From Methanothrix harundinacea (GTDB taxonomy: Archaea > Halobacteriota > Methanosarcinia > Methanotrichales > Methanotrichaceae): a stretch of DNA of 51,159 bases. The stretch covers positions 1 to 51,159 of the forward strand of contig DAQG01000037.1 in assembly GCA_002502785.1 (NCBI GenBank). Reading direction: 5' to 3'. Position 1 is the first letter of the stretch. Every line of letters starts with the position of its first letter. Below the pieces are notes generated by a model. It searched no databases. It saw nothing but the letters and a program-made list of their open reading frames with translations, and was not told the DNA's origin. Below, one piece after another: positions 1 to 8,176 of the stretch. Made by a program: the position numbers and the translations under genes.

Positions 1-34
1 CGCGATGTCCCCGGTTCGAATCTGGGAGGCGGGA
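1..34 (+). tRNA. tRNA 3' fragment (cut by window edge)
   Basis: The window opens inside a tRNA. A T arm is visible (stem cccgg at 10-14, loop TTCGAAT at 15-21, stem ctggg at 22-26), followed by the acceptor 3' strand aggcggg and discriminator A at 34. The last acceptor base is G, so the missing first base should be C; a C1-G72 pair is typical of archaeal tRNA-Tyr, but the anticodon is outside the window and the isoacceptor is unknown. CCA is not fully encoded. Confidence 0.8.
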
Positions 35-45
35 CCTAGCTTTGA

Positions 46-118
46 GTCCGGATAGTGTAGAGGCCTATCATGAAGCCCTGTCGAGGCTTCGACCCGGGTT
101 CGACTCCCGGTCCGGGCG
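46..118 (+). tRNA. tRNA-Asp (GTC)
   Basis: A full cloverleaf can be drawn. The acceptor stem gtccgga pairs with tccgggc (one G-U pair), the anticodon stem aagcc/ggctt closes the loop ctgtcga with anticodon GTC, and the T arm has cccgg-TTCGACT-cccgg with the expected TTCRA core. The discriminator is G118, as expected for aspartate. It lies 11 bases after the partial tRNA, so the two are probably one transcript. No intron is seen. Confidence 0.95.
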
Positions 119-125
119 TTAAATG

Positions 126-153
126 AGGGCGCAAGTTTCGGAACTGGCGCCCT
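126..153 (+). terminator. stem-loop after tRNA-Asp
   Basis: AGGGCGC (126-132) pairs with GCGCCCT (147-153), and AGTT/AACT extends the helix to a TCGG loop across one A-G mismatch. It lies eight bases beyond the tRNA end and could be a terminator or a processing structure. The sequence just after it, TTCGCTATTCTGT, resembles the terminal repeat of the element near 48.8 kb. Confidence 0.5.
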
Positions 154-246
154 TCGCTATTCTGTCTTCCTATCAACCTCGAAGGGTATTTCATCTTTCA
201 ACGGCGGACGCCAGCTTTCGTAACAATTCAATCGAAAAGTTTATTA

Positions 247-438
247 CTAAATAATATGATGTATGTCTGTCGTGTACAGCCTTTCCATCTGTTCAACAAA
301 GGACCGCAACTCCGCACGCCCTCTGGCGGTGAGATGCACGACATCACCGTCGAGATTGAGGGCAAAGAAGATGCCCTGGCCCGATCGGTGGGCTCGGGCA
401 TCCTCACTTCTCTTCCGAACTGTTTCCATCGCAAGCAT
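247..438 (-). CDS. small hypothetical protein (63 aa)
   Basis: I do not recognise this protein. It starts 16 bases after the stop of the 132-aa gene on the same strand, so the two are likely co-transcribed. The sequence looks like a small folded domain: a charged N-terminus, a hydrophobic strand (GIFFALNLDGDVVHL) and an amphipathic helix (RGRAELRSFVEQMERLY). That pattern favours this frame over the overlapping open frame at 228-458, whose protein is rich in Arg, Ser and Pro. No signal peptide or membrane segment is present. Confidence 0.5.
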   Translation of the reverse strand: MLAMETVRKRSEDARAHRSGQGIFFALNLDGDVVHLTARGRAELRSFVEQMERLYTTDIHHII

Positions 439-454
439 CTTCTTTTATCAGGTT

Positions 455-853
455 TCATGGGCCCAATTTCGTTTCCAGCTCCTCGATCCTTCTTTCAAGC
501 GTTCCGATCTTCTCCTCGAATAGCTCTCGTTCAACGAAGCGCTTGGTGGTTAGGGTCCCAAGCAGCTTGATTATCTCCTGGGTGGACTCGTCTTCTGAAA
601 ACCAGGGATGAGCAGTGGATAGGCGCTCGAGCCGCTCTTCCAGAGATTCGTAATTATTTATCAGGCGGTCCCCCGGAGATTCCCTGTTCTCCTGGAGGAG
701 GTCGAGGGGCTTCATCAGGCTTTCAAGGCATCTGTAGTACTCTAGGAGGTTCTCTCCGGGAAGTATTGGAGGAGCCATGCCCCGTTCGAGACATTCGTAG
801 GGCTTCGTGATCTGCTGAAGTTTTTCGCTCCACCTTGCCCAATAATCATCCAT
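455..853 (-). CDS. hypothetical protein with C-terminal coiled coil (132 aa)
   Basis: An acidic, soluble protein that I cannot assign to a family. The last 25 residues (around ELFEEKIGTLERRIEELE) form a clear heptad-like coiled coil, suggesting oligomerisation. A strong Shine-Dalgarno GGAGG lies 10 bases before the ATG at 853, supporting this start. The small 63-aa gene follows it. There are no cysteines or membrane segments suited to catalysis or anchoring that I can point to. Confidence 0.6.
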   Translation of the reverse strand: MDDYWARWSEKLQQITKPYECLERGMAPPILPGENLLEYYRCLESLMKPLDLLQENRESPGDRLINNYESLEERLERLSTAHPWFSEDESTQEIIKLLGTLTTKRFVERELFEEKIGTLERRIEELETKLGP

Positions 854-1041
854 ATGCTGAATTCCTCCAGCAATTGAGTAAGGCCGTAACGTACTTAGTT
901 TTATCGGAGATCTATCATAATGGGTGATATCATTTTTCCATAATTCGAATAGAAAGGATTGTGGCGGTGCACTGAGGGGAAATCATATTACCGAAAGGTG
1001 AGAATAGGCCACCTCAAGTCTCAATCTGAGGGAGCCGGAAT

Positions 1042-1446
1042 ATGAGCCTTGACACCACGGATCTGGAGAAGTTCGAGCGTGGCCTTGAGGAGGCCGACAT
1101 TGACAAGATGGAGCGAATTCTGGAGCTGATAGATCCCGAGAGGCTGGAGCGCGGCCTTGCCGACGTGGACCTGGTCCGGCTGGGACTAGAACTCGTTGCC
1201 TCGGCCGAAAGGATGGAAAGGATGCTCCTGGCGGCCCCCTATATGACGGCCAGGTCCGAAATGGGAAAGGTCGCGGGATCGGAGGAGACGCGAGGGTACG
1301 TCGCCTCCTCGGACTCGAACAGGTACCACAGTCCAGGCTGCCGGTGGGCGAAGAAGATCTCTCCCGATAACAAGATCCTTTTCTCAAGTTCCCTGGATGC
1401 TCAAGATCGGGGATACGTCCCTTGCGGGGTCTGCAAGCCCTCGTGA
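1042..1446 (+). CDS. Ada-like metal-binding domain protein (134 aa)
   Basis: Residues 86-131 match the zinc-binding fold of the Ada N-terminal domain and its relatives, in which a short 'YVAS...YHSPGCRWAKKI...GYVPCGVC' layout places His96, Cys100, Cys128 and Cys131 around one metal. In such proteins the module usually accompanies a nuclease, repair protein or secreted DNA-binding protein. Here it is attached only to an acidic helical region of about 75 residues built from repeated Leu-Glu-Arg units. A GAGGGAG motif precedes the ATG. No transferase or nuclease domain and no signal peptide is present, so the role is unknown; a DNA- or protein-binding adaptor is plausible. Confidence 0.7.
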   Translation: MSLDTTDLEKFERGLEEADIDKMERILELIDPERLERGLADVDLVRLGLELVASAERMERMLLAAPYMTARSEMGKVAGSEETRGYVASSDSNRYHSPGCRWAKKISPDNKILFSSSLDAQDRGYVPCGVCKPS

Positions 1447-1479
1447 CCTCTGTCCTGAAGCTGTTGCCAGCGTTTCCCG

Positions 1480-1950
1480 TTACGGGAACTTCCGGGCGCA
1501 GGTCCTGGTCTTGCTGGCACAGCGGCTCGACCAGAGCGGCCCCTCCCTCGGAACCGGACCCCGTTCGTTGAGGTTGTAGAGCCTCCAGCCGATCCTCATT
1601 CCGTCCGATACCTCGAGCCTGTCTGGCATGTCCTTCGGAATTCGCCAGCCCGACTCGCCCCGCTCGAAGACGTAGTAGAGCCAAGCGTGGTCGATGTCGC
1701 TATAAAAACCGTCTATGGAGGTGACCATCGAGCCCTGGTGGCCGGTGGCTCTCTCGTCCTTGGTGGCCACAACGTCGGCCACGGCCTCCAGGGCGCCGAG
1801 GACGGTGGCGCCAACGGGGACTTTCACGACCTCGTGGCTGATCCGGTCGGATCCATAGTTTATGTAGACGAAGGCCTTGCCCTCTCCCTCCTTGCCCTTA
1901 CTCCGGCCGAAGAACATCTGGCGCGAGGAGGGCTCGAAGATACAAGACAT
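1480..1950 (-). CDS. DUF4430-like protein (156 aa)
   Basis: The central part resembles the DUF4430 / transcobalamin C-terminal-like domain: a ubiquitin-like strand (FVYINYGS), a helix after VPVGATVLGALEAVADV, then aromatic strands around WLYYVFERGESGW and a final MRIGWRLYNL. I place the start at ATG 1950, which has a GAGG motif about 8 bases upstream; the open frame runs further upstream into the speA terminus but without support. DUF4430 domains are usually exported, yet no signal peptide is visible here. It lies just after speA on the same strand. Its function is not known. Confidence 0.65.
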   Translation of the reverse strand: MSCIFEPSSRQMFFGRSKGKEGEGKAFVYINYGSDRISHEVVKVPVGATVLGALEAVADVVATKDERATGHQGSMVTSIDGFYSDIDHAWLYYVFERGESGWRIPKDMPDRLEVSDGMRIGWRLYNLNERGPVPREGPLWSSRCASKTRTCARKFP

Positions 1951-2054
1951 TGTCGGCCCTCTTTTGGCCCGCCCCTCCGAAGGGGGGCAGGCCACCATCA
2001 TGGAGAAAATTTGGTGCACCCTGAGGATGTTATTGGCGCAAGCGGGCTCTCGGA

Positions 2055-3926
2055 TCAAGCCCTGATATACCTGTTCTTGAAGTAGGAGTACTCCGCGAGA
2101 GCCTTTCTGATAGTCTCTGTCGCCTTCTCCCGCTCTGTTTCGTCGAGGCAGCACCTGGATACCATCTCACCGAGACGTTCCTCGGGATCGTAGTTGAAGA
2201 ACCGAAGGAGCTTCTCGCAACGGTCCCCCTCGACGATCTTTGATATCCGCCAGTTACCGTCCTCCGCGGTGACGTGAACCTCGTTCACGCAGCCGAGAAG
2301 GTTGTGAAAGTCCCCTAGAGTGTCCTGATACGCTCCCAGGAGGAAGGTGCCCAGGTAGTAGTCCTCGTCGTCCAACAGGTCGTGGAGGGCCAGAAAGTCG
2401 CTGTTCTCCCCGGCAAAGCTCCTGATCTCGCCGTCGGAGTCGCATGTGATGTCCGCTATCGTCCCCCTCACAGTCGGCTCTTCGCCCAGCCTGTGCAGAG
2501 GCATCGTGGGAAATATCTGCTGAACCCCCCACATGTCTGGGACCGACTGAAAGAGCGAGAAGTTCCCGATGTACTTCTTGCTCAAGAGCCGCTTGAGGCT
2601 CTCGAACTCCTCGGAATCGTTCTCGTCAGCCTTGGCGAACTGGGCCGCCTTCTGACAGACCTTCCAGAAGAGAAGGTCGCCTTTCGATCTCTCCTCAAGG
2701 CCGATGTTCCCCAGGTTGAAGGCGTCGAAGAGTTCCTCTCGGTAGTGGAGGGCATCGTGATAGAACTCGGCGTAGTTCTCAAGGTCCATGTTTTCGAGGG
2801 CCTGGCGCATGTCCTCTATCTGGACGGGATCGTCTTCTTCGGGCCTGACCTCGAGCCCCTCCTTGGAGTTCTTCTTTCCTATCACCTTGAAGGCTAGGAA
2901 AGAGTGATAGGCTGCGATCGCCCGGCCGCTCTCGGATACTATGGTGGGGCAGGGAACCTCCTCCTCGTCGCAGGTTCTCTGGAGGGTGTAGACGACGTCG
3001 TTGGAGTACTCTTGGAGGGTGTAGTTGGCGCTGGCGGGGGTTGGGGTCTTGGAGCCGTCGTAATCGACGCTGAGGCCGCCGCCGACGTTGAAGTACTCGA
3101 CCTCGGCCACCTTTCTCATCTTGGCGTAGATCCTGGCGGCTTCGTTCATGGCGATCTTGATCTTGCGGATATCCGTTATCTGGGAGCCTATGTGAAAGTG
3201 GAGCATCTTCAGGCAATCTATCATGCCGTTCTCCGAAAGGATCCGGATCGACTCCAAGATCTCGGCGGTGGATAGGCCGAACTTGGACAATTTCCCTCCG
3301 GACTCCTCCCACCGGCCGCTGCCTCTCGAGAATAGCTTCGTTCGAAGGCCGAGCCTCGGCTTTGCTTCAAGCTCTCTTGAACATCTGAGAAGGTCGAATA
3401 TCTCTTCGAAGATGTCGATGACGATGACGATGTTGTTCGCCTCACCGAACTTGAGAGCGAGCTTGAGGTAATCCTGGTCCTTGTAGCCGTTGCAGACGAT
3501 CAGGGCCTCAGGACCGAGGCCCAGAGAGAGGGCCGCCAGAAGCTCTGCCTTCGTTCCGACCTCCAGGCCGACGTTCAGCTTTTTTCCGCCACTGGCGATG
3601 TACTCCACCACCTCTTTTCTCTGATTCACCTTCATGGGGAAGACGAGCCTGTATCCGCCCTGATACTCCAGCTCCTCCATCGAGGCGAGGAAAGCCCCGT
3701 TGATCTCCTCAAGCCGGTCCTCGAGGATCTGGGGGAACCTGAAGAGGATCGGGAACTGAGCCACTTCGGACAGGTTTATCCGATCGATGATCTCCATCAC
3801 GTCGACCTTTCCTCCGGCCTCTTTTCGGGGCGATATCGCGAGATTTCCGCGGTCATTTATGGTAAAATACCCGTTGCCCCAACCGTCCACGCCGTAGAGG
3901 TTAACGGTGTCGTCAATCGTCCACAT
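2055..3926 (-). CDS. speA: biosynthetic arginine decarboxylase (PLP-dependent)
   Basis: Catalyses arginine to agmatine plus CO2, the first step of polyamine synthesis. The 623-residue protein has the SpeA layout: an N-terminal alanine-racemase-like barrel with the PLP lysine in FPMKVNQ (Lys99), a phosphate-binding HFHIGSQ near residue 245, GGGLSVDYDG, SESGRA, and a long C-terminal region. A strong AGGAGGAGG ribosome site lies just before ATG 3926. Many archaea use small pyruvoyl-type enzymes for this reaction, so a bacterial-type SpeA suggests ancient transfer. Deoxyhypusine synthase, which consumes spermidine, is divergently encoded next door. A short Arg-rich ORF overlaps the start. Confidence 0.92.
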   Translation of the reverse strand: MWTIDDTVNLYGVDGWGNGYFTINDRGNLAISPRKEAGGKVDVMEIIDRINLSEVAQFPILFRFPQILEDRLEEINGAFLASMEELEYQGGYRLVFPMKVNQRKEVVEYIASGGKKLNVGLEVGTKAELLAALSLGLGPEALIVCNGYKDQDYLKLALKFGEANNIVIVIDIFEEIFDLLRCSRELEAKPRLGLRTKLFSRGSGRWEESGGKLSKFGLSTAEILESIRILSENGMIDCLKMLHFHIGSQITDIRKIKIAMNEAARIYAKMRKVAEVEYFNVGGGLSVDYDGSKTPTPASANYTLQEYSNDVVYTLQRTCDEEEVPCPTIVSESGRAIAAYHSFLAFKVIGKKNSKEGLEVRPEEDDPVQIEDMRQALENMDLENYAEFYHDALHYREELFDAFNLGNIGLEERSKGDLLFWKVCQKAAQFAKADENDSEEFESLKRLLSKKYIGNFSLFQSVPDMWGVQQIFPTMPLHRLGEEPTVRGTIADITCDSDGEIRSFAGENSDFLALHDLLDDEDYYLGTFLLGAYQDTLGDFHNLLGCVNEVHVTAEDGNWRISKIVEGDRCEKLLRFFNYDPEERLGEMVSRCCLDETEREKATETIRKALAEYSYFKNRYIRA

Positions 3927-4047
3927 CTATCCTCCTCCTGTAGATCTCGATCCTTCTGAACCGCCCCCTTTTGATCTCGCCTTCCATTTTGAGCCAGTTA
4001 TAACCGCTTAATTTCGTCATGGTATCATCAAACTCCTTGAACCGCAT
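3913..4047 (-). CDS. possible leader ORF overlapping speA start (44 aa)
   Basis: An ATG at 4047 opens a 44-codon frame that overlaps the first 14 bases of speA. Its C-terminal half holds seven arginines in about 15 residues (KRGRFRRIEIYRRR). Three of these Arg codons (AGG AGG AGG) are the speA ribosome-binding site, so part of the bias has a simpler cause. It lies inside the probable speA leader, since the TATA box is near 4121. It could be a translated leader peptide coupling speA to arginine supply, or chance. Confidence 0.3.
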   Translation of the reverse strand: MRFKEFDDTMTKLSGYNWLKMEGEIKRGRFRRIEIYRRRIDVDD

Positions 4048-4115
4048 CACTCGAACCCCAGTTCGGGCGTTATTCCGTGATATCTGAACTTGAGCTTGGC
4101 ATTGACGGCGATCAC

Positions 4116-4127
4116 GATATATATAAC
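4116..4127 (-). promoter_or_regulatory. TATA box for speA
   Basis: On the minus strand this reads gttatatatatc. Transcription would begin near 4094, leaving a leader of about 165 nt before the speA start that contains the 44-codon ORF. Most other genes here have much shorter leaders. Confidence 0.45.
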
Positions 4128-4210
4128 TTCGATATCGACTTTTTTTATAAAATAGATTGCCGGTCGGTGACAACGTTTAATAGTCCGGGGGGCATCTCCC
4201 CTGCAGCGTG

Positions 4211-5260
4211 ATGAAAATGACGGGTAAAGATCACGACCATCGTTCCAGCGGCCTCGAGGACCACCCTACCACCATGGGGATGGAGGACAGGAGCGTGTAT
4301 CAGCTCGCAAGGGACATGGCAAAGCTCGGGTTTCAGGCTGGCCAGCTTGGCCGGTCGATGGAGGCCTGGGAGAGGATGCTCCAGGAGGAAGAGATCACCA
4401 TATTCCTGGGCCTCGCGGGAGCCATGGTCCCTGCGGGCCTGCGAAAGCTCATTTCCTTCATGATCTCAGAGAGGATGGTGGACTGCGTCGTCAGCACCGG
4501 GGCGAACCTTTTCCATGGCCTCTGTGAGGGCCTCGGAATCGTCCACTACCGGGGCGATCCTAATGCCGACGACGCGGCTCTGAGAGAGGAGGGGATAGAT
4601 CGAATATACGACGTCTACGTCTCCGAGGAGGGCCTACAGAAGGGGGACCGGTACGTCGCCGAATTTGTCAAGACCCTCGATCTCAGCCAAAGTTATTCCT
4701 CAAGAGAGCTTATGGAGATGCTGGGCCGAAAGATGCCGGCCACCACCCTTCTCGGCAGCGCCAGCCGGGCCGGGGTCCCGATATTCGTTCCGGCCCTCTC
4801 CGACAGCTCCATCGGGATCGGGATGGTCCTCGCCTGGAGGGAGGGGCACAAGGTCATTGTCGACCAGATCAAGGACGTCGATGAGATCAGCCAGATCACG
4901 GAAAAGTCCTCTCAGACCGGTGTCGTCTTCGTGGGTGGAGGGGTCCCGAAGAACTTCATCCAGCAGACGAAGGTGGTGGCAGACCTCTGCGGCAGGTACC
5001 GCGGCGGCCACAACTACGCCATCCAGTACACCATCGATTCGCCCCACTTCGGTGGCCTCTCTGGCTGCACCTTCAGCGAAGGGGTCTCCTGGGGAAAAAT
5101 AGCGAAAGAGGCGAGGATGATCCAGGTCTTTGTCGACGCCACCATCGCACTTCCCATAGTCGTCCACGCCCTGGGTGAGAGCGGGACCCGGCGGAAGACC
5201 TCTCCTAGTTACGCCTGGAAGGAGGGCGAGCTCACCCTGAGCTACGAGGAGAGGAGATAA
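4211..5260 (+). CDS. dys: deoxyhypusine synthase
   Basis: Transfers the butylamine part of spermidine to a lysine of initiation factor aIF5A, using NAD. The 349-residue protein carries the family landmarks: VSTGANLFHG (NAD site), PIFVPALSDSSIG, GGGVPKNF, and the catalytic lysine in VSWGKI near residue 296. I use ATG 4211; a GTG sits one codon upstream. A TATA-like tttaatag near 4175 puts the transcript start only a few bases before the ORF. The first 25 residues are His/Asp-rich and probably not part of the fold. It is divergent from speA. Confidence 0.95.
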   Translation: MKMTGKDHDHRSSGLEDHPTTMGMEDRSVYQLARDMAKLGFQAGQLGRSMEAWERMLQEEEITIFLGLAGAMVPAGLRKLISFMISERMVDCVVSTGANLFHGLCEGLGIVHYRGDPNADDAALREEGIDRIYDVYVSEEGLQKGDRYVAEFVKTLDLSQSYSSRELMEMLGRKMPATTLLGSASRAGVPIFVPALSDSSIGIGMVLAWREGHKVIVDQIKDVDEISQITEKSSQTGVVFVGGGVPKNFIQQTKVVADLCGRYRGGHNYAIQYTIDSPHFGGLSGCTFSEGVSWGKIAKEARMIQVFVDATIALPIVVHALGESGTRRKTSPSYAWKEGELTLSYEERR

Positions 5261-5317
5261 CAAGAAAAAAGGACGGAAGAATCGAAAATAAAACAGACAA
5301 GAGTAGGAACGGGACCT

Positions 5318-5869
5318 TCAGAGGCCCGTCGCGCTGGCAAGCTCCAGACTGTTGGCGCGGTCGCCGTTCCCCTCCACCAGCACCACCCGGCTGCCGTCGT
5401 TCCATATGTAGAGGTATTTCAGCTCTTTTCCGACCTTGTCCCTGATCTCAGTGACCTGGCGGCCGTTGACGACGGCGGTGCTGAACCTGTCAACTCCCAC
5501 GAAGGGAGGCTTCTCAAACTCTGGCTGGGCGATGTAGTTGGAGACGGCGGTCTGTGCGTTCTCTTCACTCTCGCAGTCGATCACAGTAACTCTCGCGTCG
5601 TAGTCCTTGCCCATCTCGCCCCACTGGTACTTGCCCACGGTGGCCTTGACCGTGCCGATATCCTCATCTCCCCTGAAATCGGCGATCTCATCCTCCATGT
5701 CTATGCCCGGAGTCGAGTCGTCGACGACGGCGATGAGCGAAAAGCCCTCGGGCAGGTTTTCGGTGGGCACGCCGGCATCCTTGCCGCCCGTCTTCTCCGA
5801 GCTGATGCAGCCGGCGGCGAGGACCAATCCTGCGATGAGCAGCATGCAAACCGCGTACTTCAGGTTCAT
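5318..5869 (-). CDS. predicted lipoprotein (183 aa)
   Basis: The N-terminus is a classic lipoprotein signal ending in a lipobox LAAGC with Cys21, so the mature protein is probably lipid-anchored outside the membrane. The remainder is acidic and rich in beta strand (GTVKATVGKYQWGEMG, YDARVTVIDCES, VVNGRQVTEIRD), resembling small methanogen surface proteins; no enzyme motif is visible. I chose ATG 5869 because the longer open frame would put a charged extension before the signal. It is divergent from the PsbP-like gene. Confidence 0.7.
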   Translation of the reverse strand: MNLKYAVCMLLIAGLVLAAGCISSEKTGGKDAGVPTENLPEGFSLIAVVDDSTPGIDMEDEIADFRGDEDIGTVKATVGKYQWGEMGKDYDARVTVIDCESEENAQTAVSNYIAQPEFEKPPFVGVDRFSTAVVNGRQVTEIRDKVGKELKYLYIWNDGSRVVLVEGNGDRANSLELASATGL

Positions 5870-6005
5870 GAGACCTAAGAGACCTGCTACATCCTGATAA
5901 AGGCTTTGCTGGAGATCAGAGCGGCACCCTTTTCGAGATTTGGAGAGAAGCACCCGGAAAAGTATTTATCATCAGTCCGGTGGGATATGGCCGAAGGTGA
6001 ACTGC

Positions 6006-6611
6006 ATGTTCAAAAAAATCTTTCTGCTCGTCTTGCTGATCGTCGGCTCCGTGGCAGCCAGCGCTCAGCCATGTCCAGAACCATCCCAGGACTCGTCAGA
6101 GATCGATGAGCCCGTTGACACTTCAGGGGCTCTCGGCCTTTCAGATCTCCAGGAGCTTTTGCTCTACGAAAATCCTCAGTACGGCTTCAGCGTTTCCTAC
6201 CCCTCCGATTGGACCGTGGAAGAACCGGATCCAAACGAGCTTGGGATTGTGGCGGGCTTCCTGGCGCCAGGTGAGGATATCGAGGACCCCATGGACTACG
6301 TGACCGTCCAGATCGAGAGTCTGCCCACCGGGACGACTCTGAGCGGGTACACCCAGGCGGTGCTGACCAACCTGAGAAGCTCCTACCCCGACTTTGAGCT
6401 TTTGGCCGAAAGCGCCATGACAATCTCAGAAGAGCCGGCTCACGTGATCGCCTACGGAGTAACCGTCGATCAGACGGCGTACCAGGTGCTTTTGGCTTAC
6501 ACAATAAAAGGCGACAATGCCTACATAATCACCTACTACGCCCTGGCAGATAAGTACGCTGAGTTCGAGGACGCTGCCAAGAAGATGATCAACTCGTTCA
6601 GCTTGACTTGA
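6006..6611 (+). CDS. exported PsbP-like protein (201 aa)
   Basis: Residues 1-22 form a signal peptide (MFKKIFLLVLLIVGS, cut near ASAQ). After a Ser/Asp linker comes a domain beginning with NPQYGFSVSYPSDWTVEE, the hallmark opening of PsbP/PsbP-like and Mog1-type folds that are common as surface proteins in methanogens. The domain continues with paired strands and a terminal helix (FEDAAKKMINSF). Without photosystem partners the name only describes the fold; ligand and function are unknown. Start ATG 6006 is the one that exposes the signal peptide. Confidence 0.75.
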   Translation: MFKKIFLLVLLIVGSVAASAQPCPEPSQDSSEIDEPVDTSGALGLSDLQELLLYENPQYGFSVSYPSDWTVEEPDPNELGIVAGFLAPGEDIEDPMDYVTVQIESLPTGTTLSGYTQAVLTNLRSSYPDFELLAESAMTISEEPAHVIAYGVTVDQTAYQVLLAYTIKGDNAYIITYYALADKYAEFEDAAKKMINSFSLT

Positions 6612-6712
6612 ACTTTCATCCCTTTAGACACTTCTGATCACTTTTTTTTATTTTTGGTATATTTTTAGTGGCGCGATCTTTGGAGGTTCGGTGTTTCAAG
6701 CTCCTATGAACA

Positions 6713-8176
6713 CTATCGTATCATGAGGTTTCCGAGGGCCACCAGGAATAGGGCGAGCATCAGCCACCCGAGAACGCCCTCGACGATTACCAGGTACTTG
6801 TACCTGCCCAGGGCCAGGTAGTCGGCCGGGGCTTGGGCGATGAAGACGAGGGAGCTGAAGTACATCGCCTCCCCGAGGCTCGGATATTCCGGAGATGGGG
6901 AGACGTTGCTAAATTCCTGAATGGGATCGCCCTCCAACGGGAAGGTGACATCCTTGATCCTGGCCTGAAGATCCGTTTCTGCGGACTCGGTGCCAGTTTT
7001 CCTTTCACCTGGCCTCGCATCGGGTCTCTCGTACTGGAGAAGCCCCTTCCCCAGGTAGAAGACGGCTCCGAAGACTAGGACTATCGAGAAGGACCAAGCG
7101 AGGGTATAGTCAGGCCTTACGCCGTAGCCGCAGGAGAGCCATGCTATGTAGTCTATGGCCTTGGACCAGCCAATCACCTTTCTCTCCTGGGCGAGCTTTC
7201 TGTAGTGGTAGTAGCACTCGTCGGCGTCCTGGAACCAGTCCAGACGCTTGTAGTTCTCGACGAGCCCCATGTAAACCTCGTCCCTGAAGACGAGATGGTT
7301 CTCCATCGTCCTCCAGGGTATGACGAACCCCTCGATCTCGGTGTTGTTGAGGTGGACCGTGGAGTTTTCGCCGAAGGTGGTACCGTTAAGCTTCATGTAG
7401 GATATAGTAGAGCCGTAGAGGAGAAAGTCCCCCTCGAAGTGAGAGTCCTCAAACTCCGCAAAGCTCATGAACTCCACACCAGCGAACTTGGCGTCCCCAT
7501 CGAAGGTGACGTTGGCGATGAAGCTTCTGCCCGGAAATGTGGCAAGAAGAAAGTCCGCCACCTCATAGAAGCGGGAGCCGTAAAAGTTCGTCCACCTCCC
7601 GAACTCTGCGTCCTCGAAGTGGGCGTTCCCAAGGAAACTCGCACCGTCGAAGAGGACGTACTCCTCGGCGAACCTGGTGAAGTTGAAGTCACAGGTACCG
7701 CAAAAGACGGCGTTCGAATAGTAGGCGTCGCGGCCGAATCTGGTCCCACAGAACTCGGCCTCTTTGCTGAAGAACGCCGAGTCGAAGAAGACCGTATCCT
7801 CGAAGGTGGCAAAGGAGAAGTCGGCCGAGTCATTGAATCGGACACTGCTGAAGAGGACCATATTCTCGAATGTCGTCTCTTCGAAGCTGACAGGCCCACC
7901 AAAGGTCACATTCTCCATGCGGATGGGGTCCTGGATTTCGCATTCGACGATCTTTATGGGCGACTGGACCGGCCCGTCCAGCTCCCGAAGATCGAGGCCC
8001 CCTACGATTCTCACATGACGCCGCTCTACGGCCTTTCCGTCCCTCATCTCGGACAGGATATCGAAGGCGTTGACCACTTCCAGATCCTCCTTCGCCGATC
8101 CTGTGCTTGCGGGAAGGCCGCCTCCGAGGGCGACGATCGCAAGAAGTGCCACCAGCGCGGAAACTCGAACTAGCAT
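6713..8176 (-). CDS. pentapeptide-repeat protein with C-terminal channel-like membrane domain
   Basis: A 487-residue multidomain protein. It opens with a signal peptide (about 1-28) and continues with a long array of phenylalanine-centred pentapeptide repeats (about 85-290; units such as FDGASF, FEDAEF, FAGVEF), expected to form a quadrilateral beta helix outside the cell. A linker precedes a transmembrane helix (AWSFSIVLVFGAVFYLG, about 355-372), and the C-terminus (about 435-487) resembles the pore loop and second helix of two-TM potassium channels. The usual TxGYGD filter is absent; the position reads FIAQAPADYLALG. A TATA box near 8208 implies a leader of only about 5 nt. It may be a sensor, anchor or altered channel. 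Confidence 0.75.
   Translation of the reverse strand: MLVRVSALVALLAIVALGGGLPASTGSAKEDLEVVNAFDILSEMRDGKAVERRHVRIVGGLDLRELDGPVQSPIKIVECEIQDPIRMENVTFGGPVSFEETTFENMVLFSSVRFNDSADFSFATFEDTVFFDSAFFSKEAEFCGTRFGRDAYYSNAVFCGTCDFNFTRFAEEYVLFDGASFLGNAHFEDAEFGRWTNFYGSRFYEVADFLLATFPGRSFIANVTFDGDAKFAGVEFMSFAEFEDSHFEGDFLLYGSTISYMKLNGTTFGENSTVHLNNTEIEGFVIPWRTMENHLVFRDEVYMGLVENYKRLDWFQDADECYYHYRKLAQERKVIGWSKAIDYIAWLSCGYGVRPDYTLAWSFSIVLVFGAVFYLGKGLLQYERPDARPGERKTGTESAETDLQARIKDVTFPLEGDPIQEFSNVSPSPEYPSLGEAMYFSSLVFIAQAPADYLALGRYKYLVIVEGVLGWLMLALFLVALGNLMIR

Noticed and set aside
228..458. 76-codon frame with an ATGA overlap after the 132-aa gene
   Set aside because: The overlap is attractive, but the other frame at 247-438 encodes a more protein-like sequence; this one is Arg/Ser/Pro rich.
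7205..8173. 322-codon open frame opposite to the pentapeptide-repeat gene
   Set aside because: Its Val/Glu-rich repeats are the antisense image of the pentapeptide repeats.
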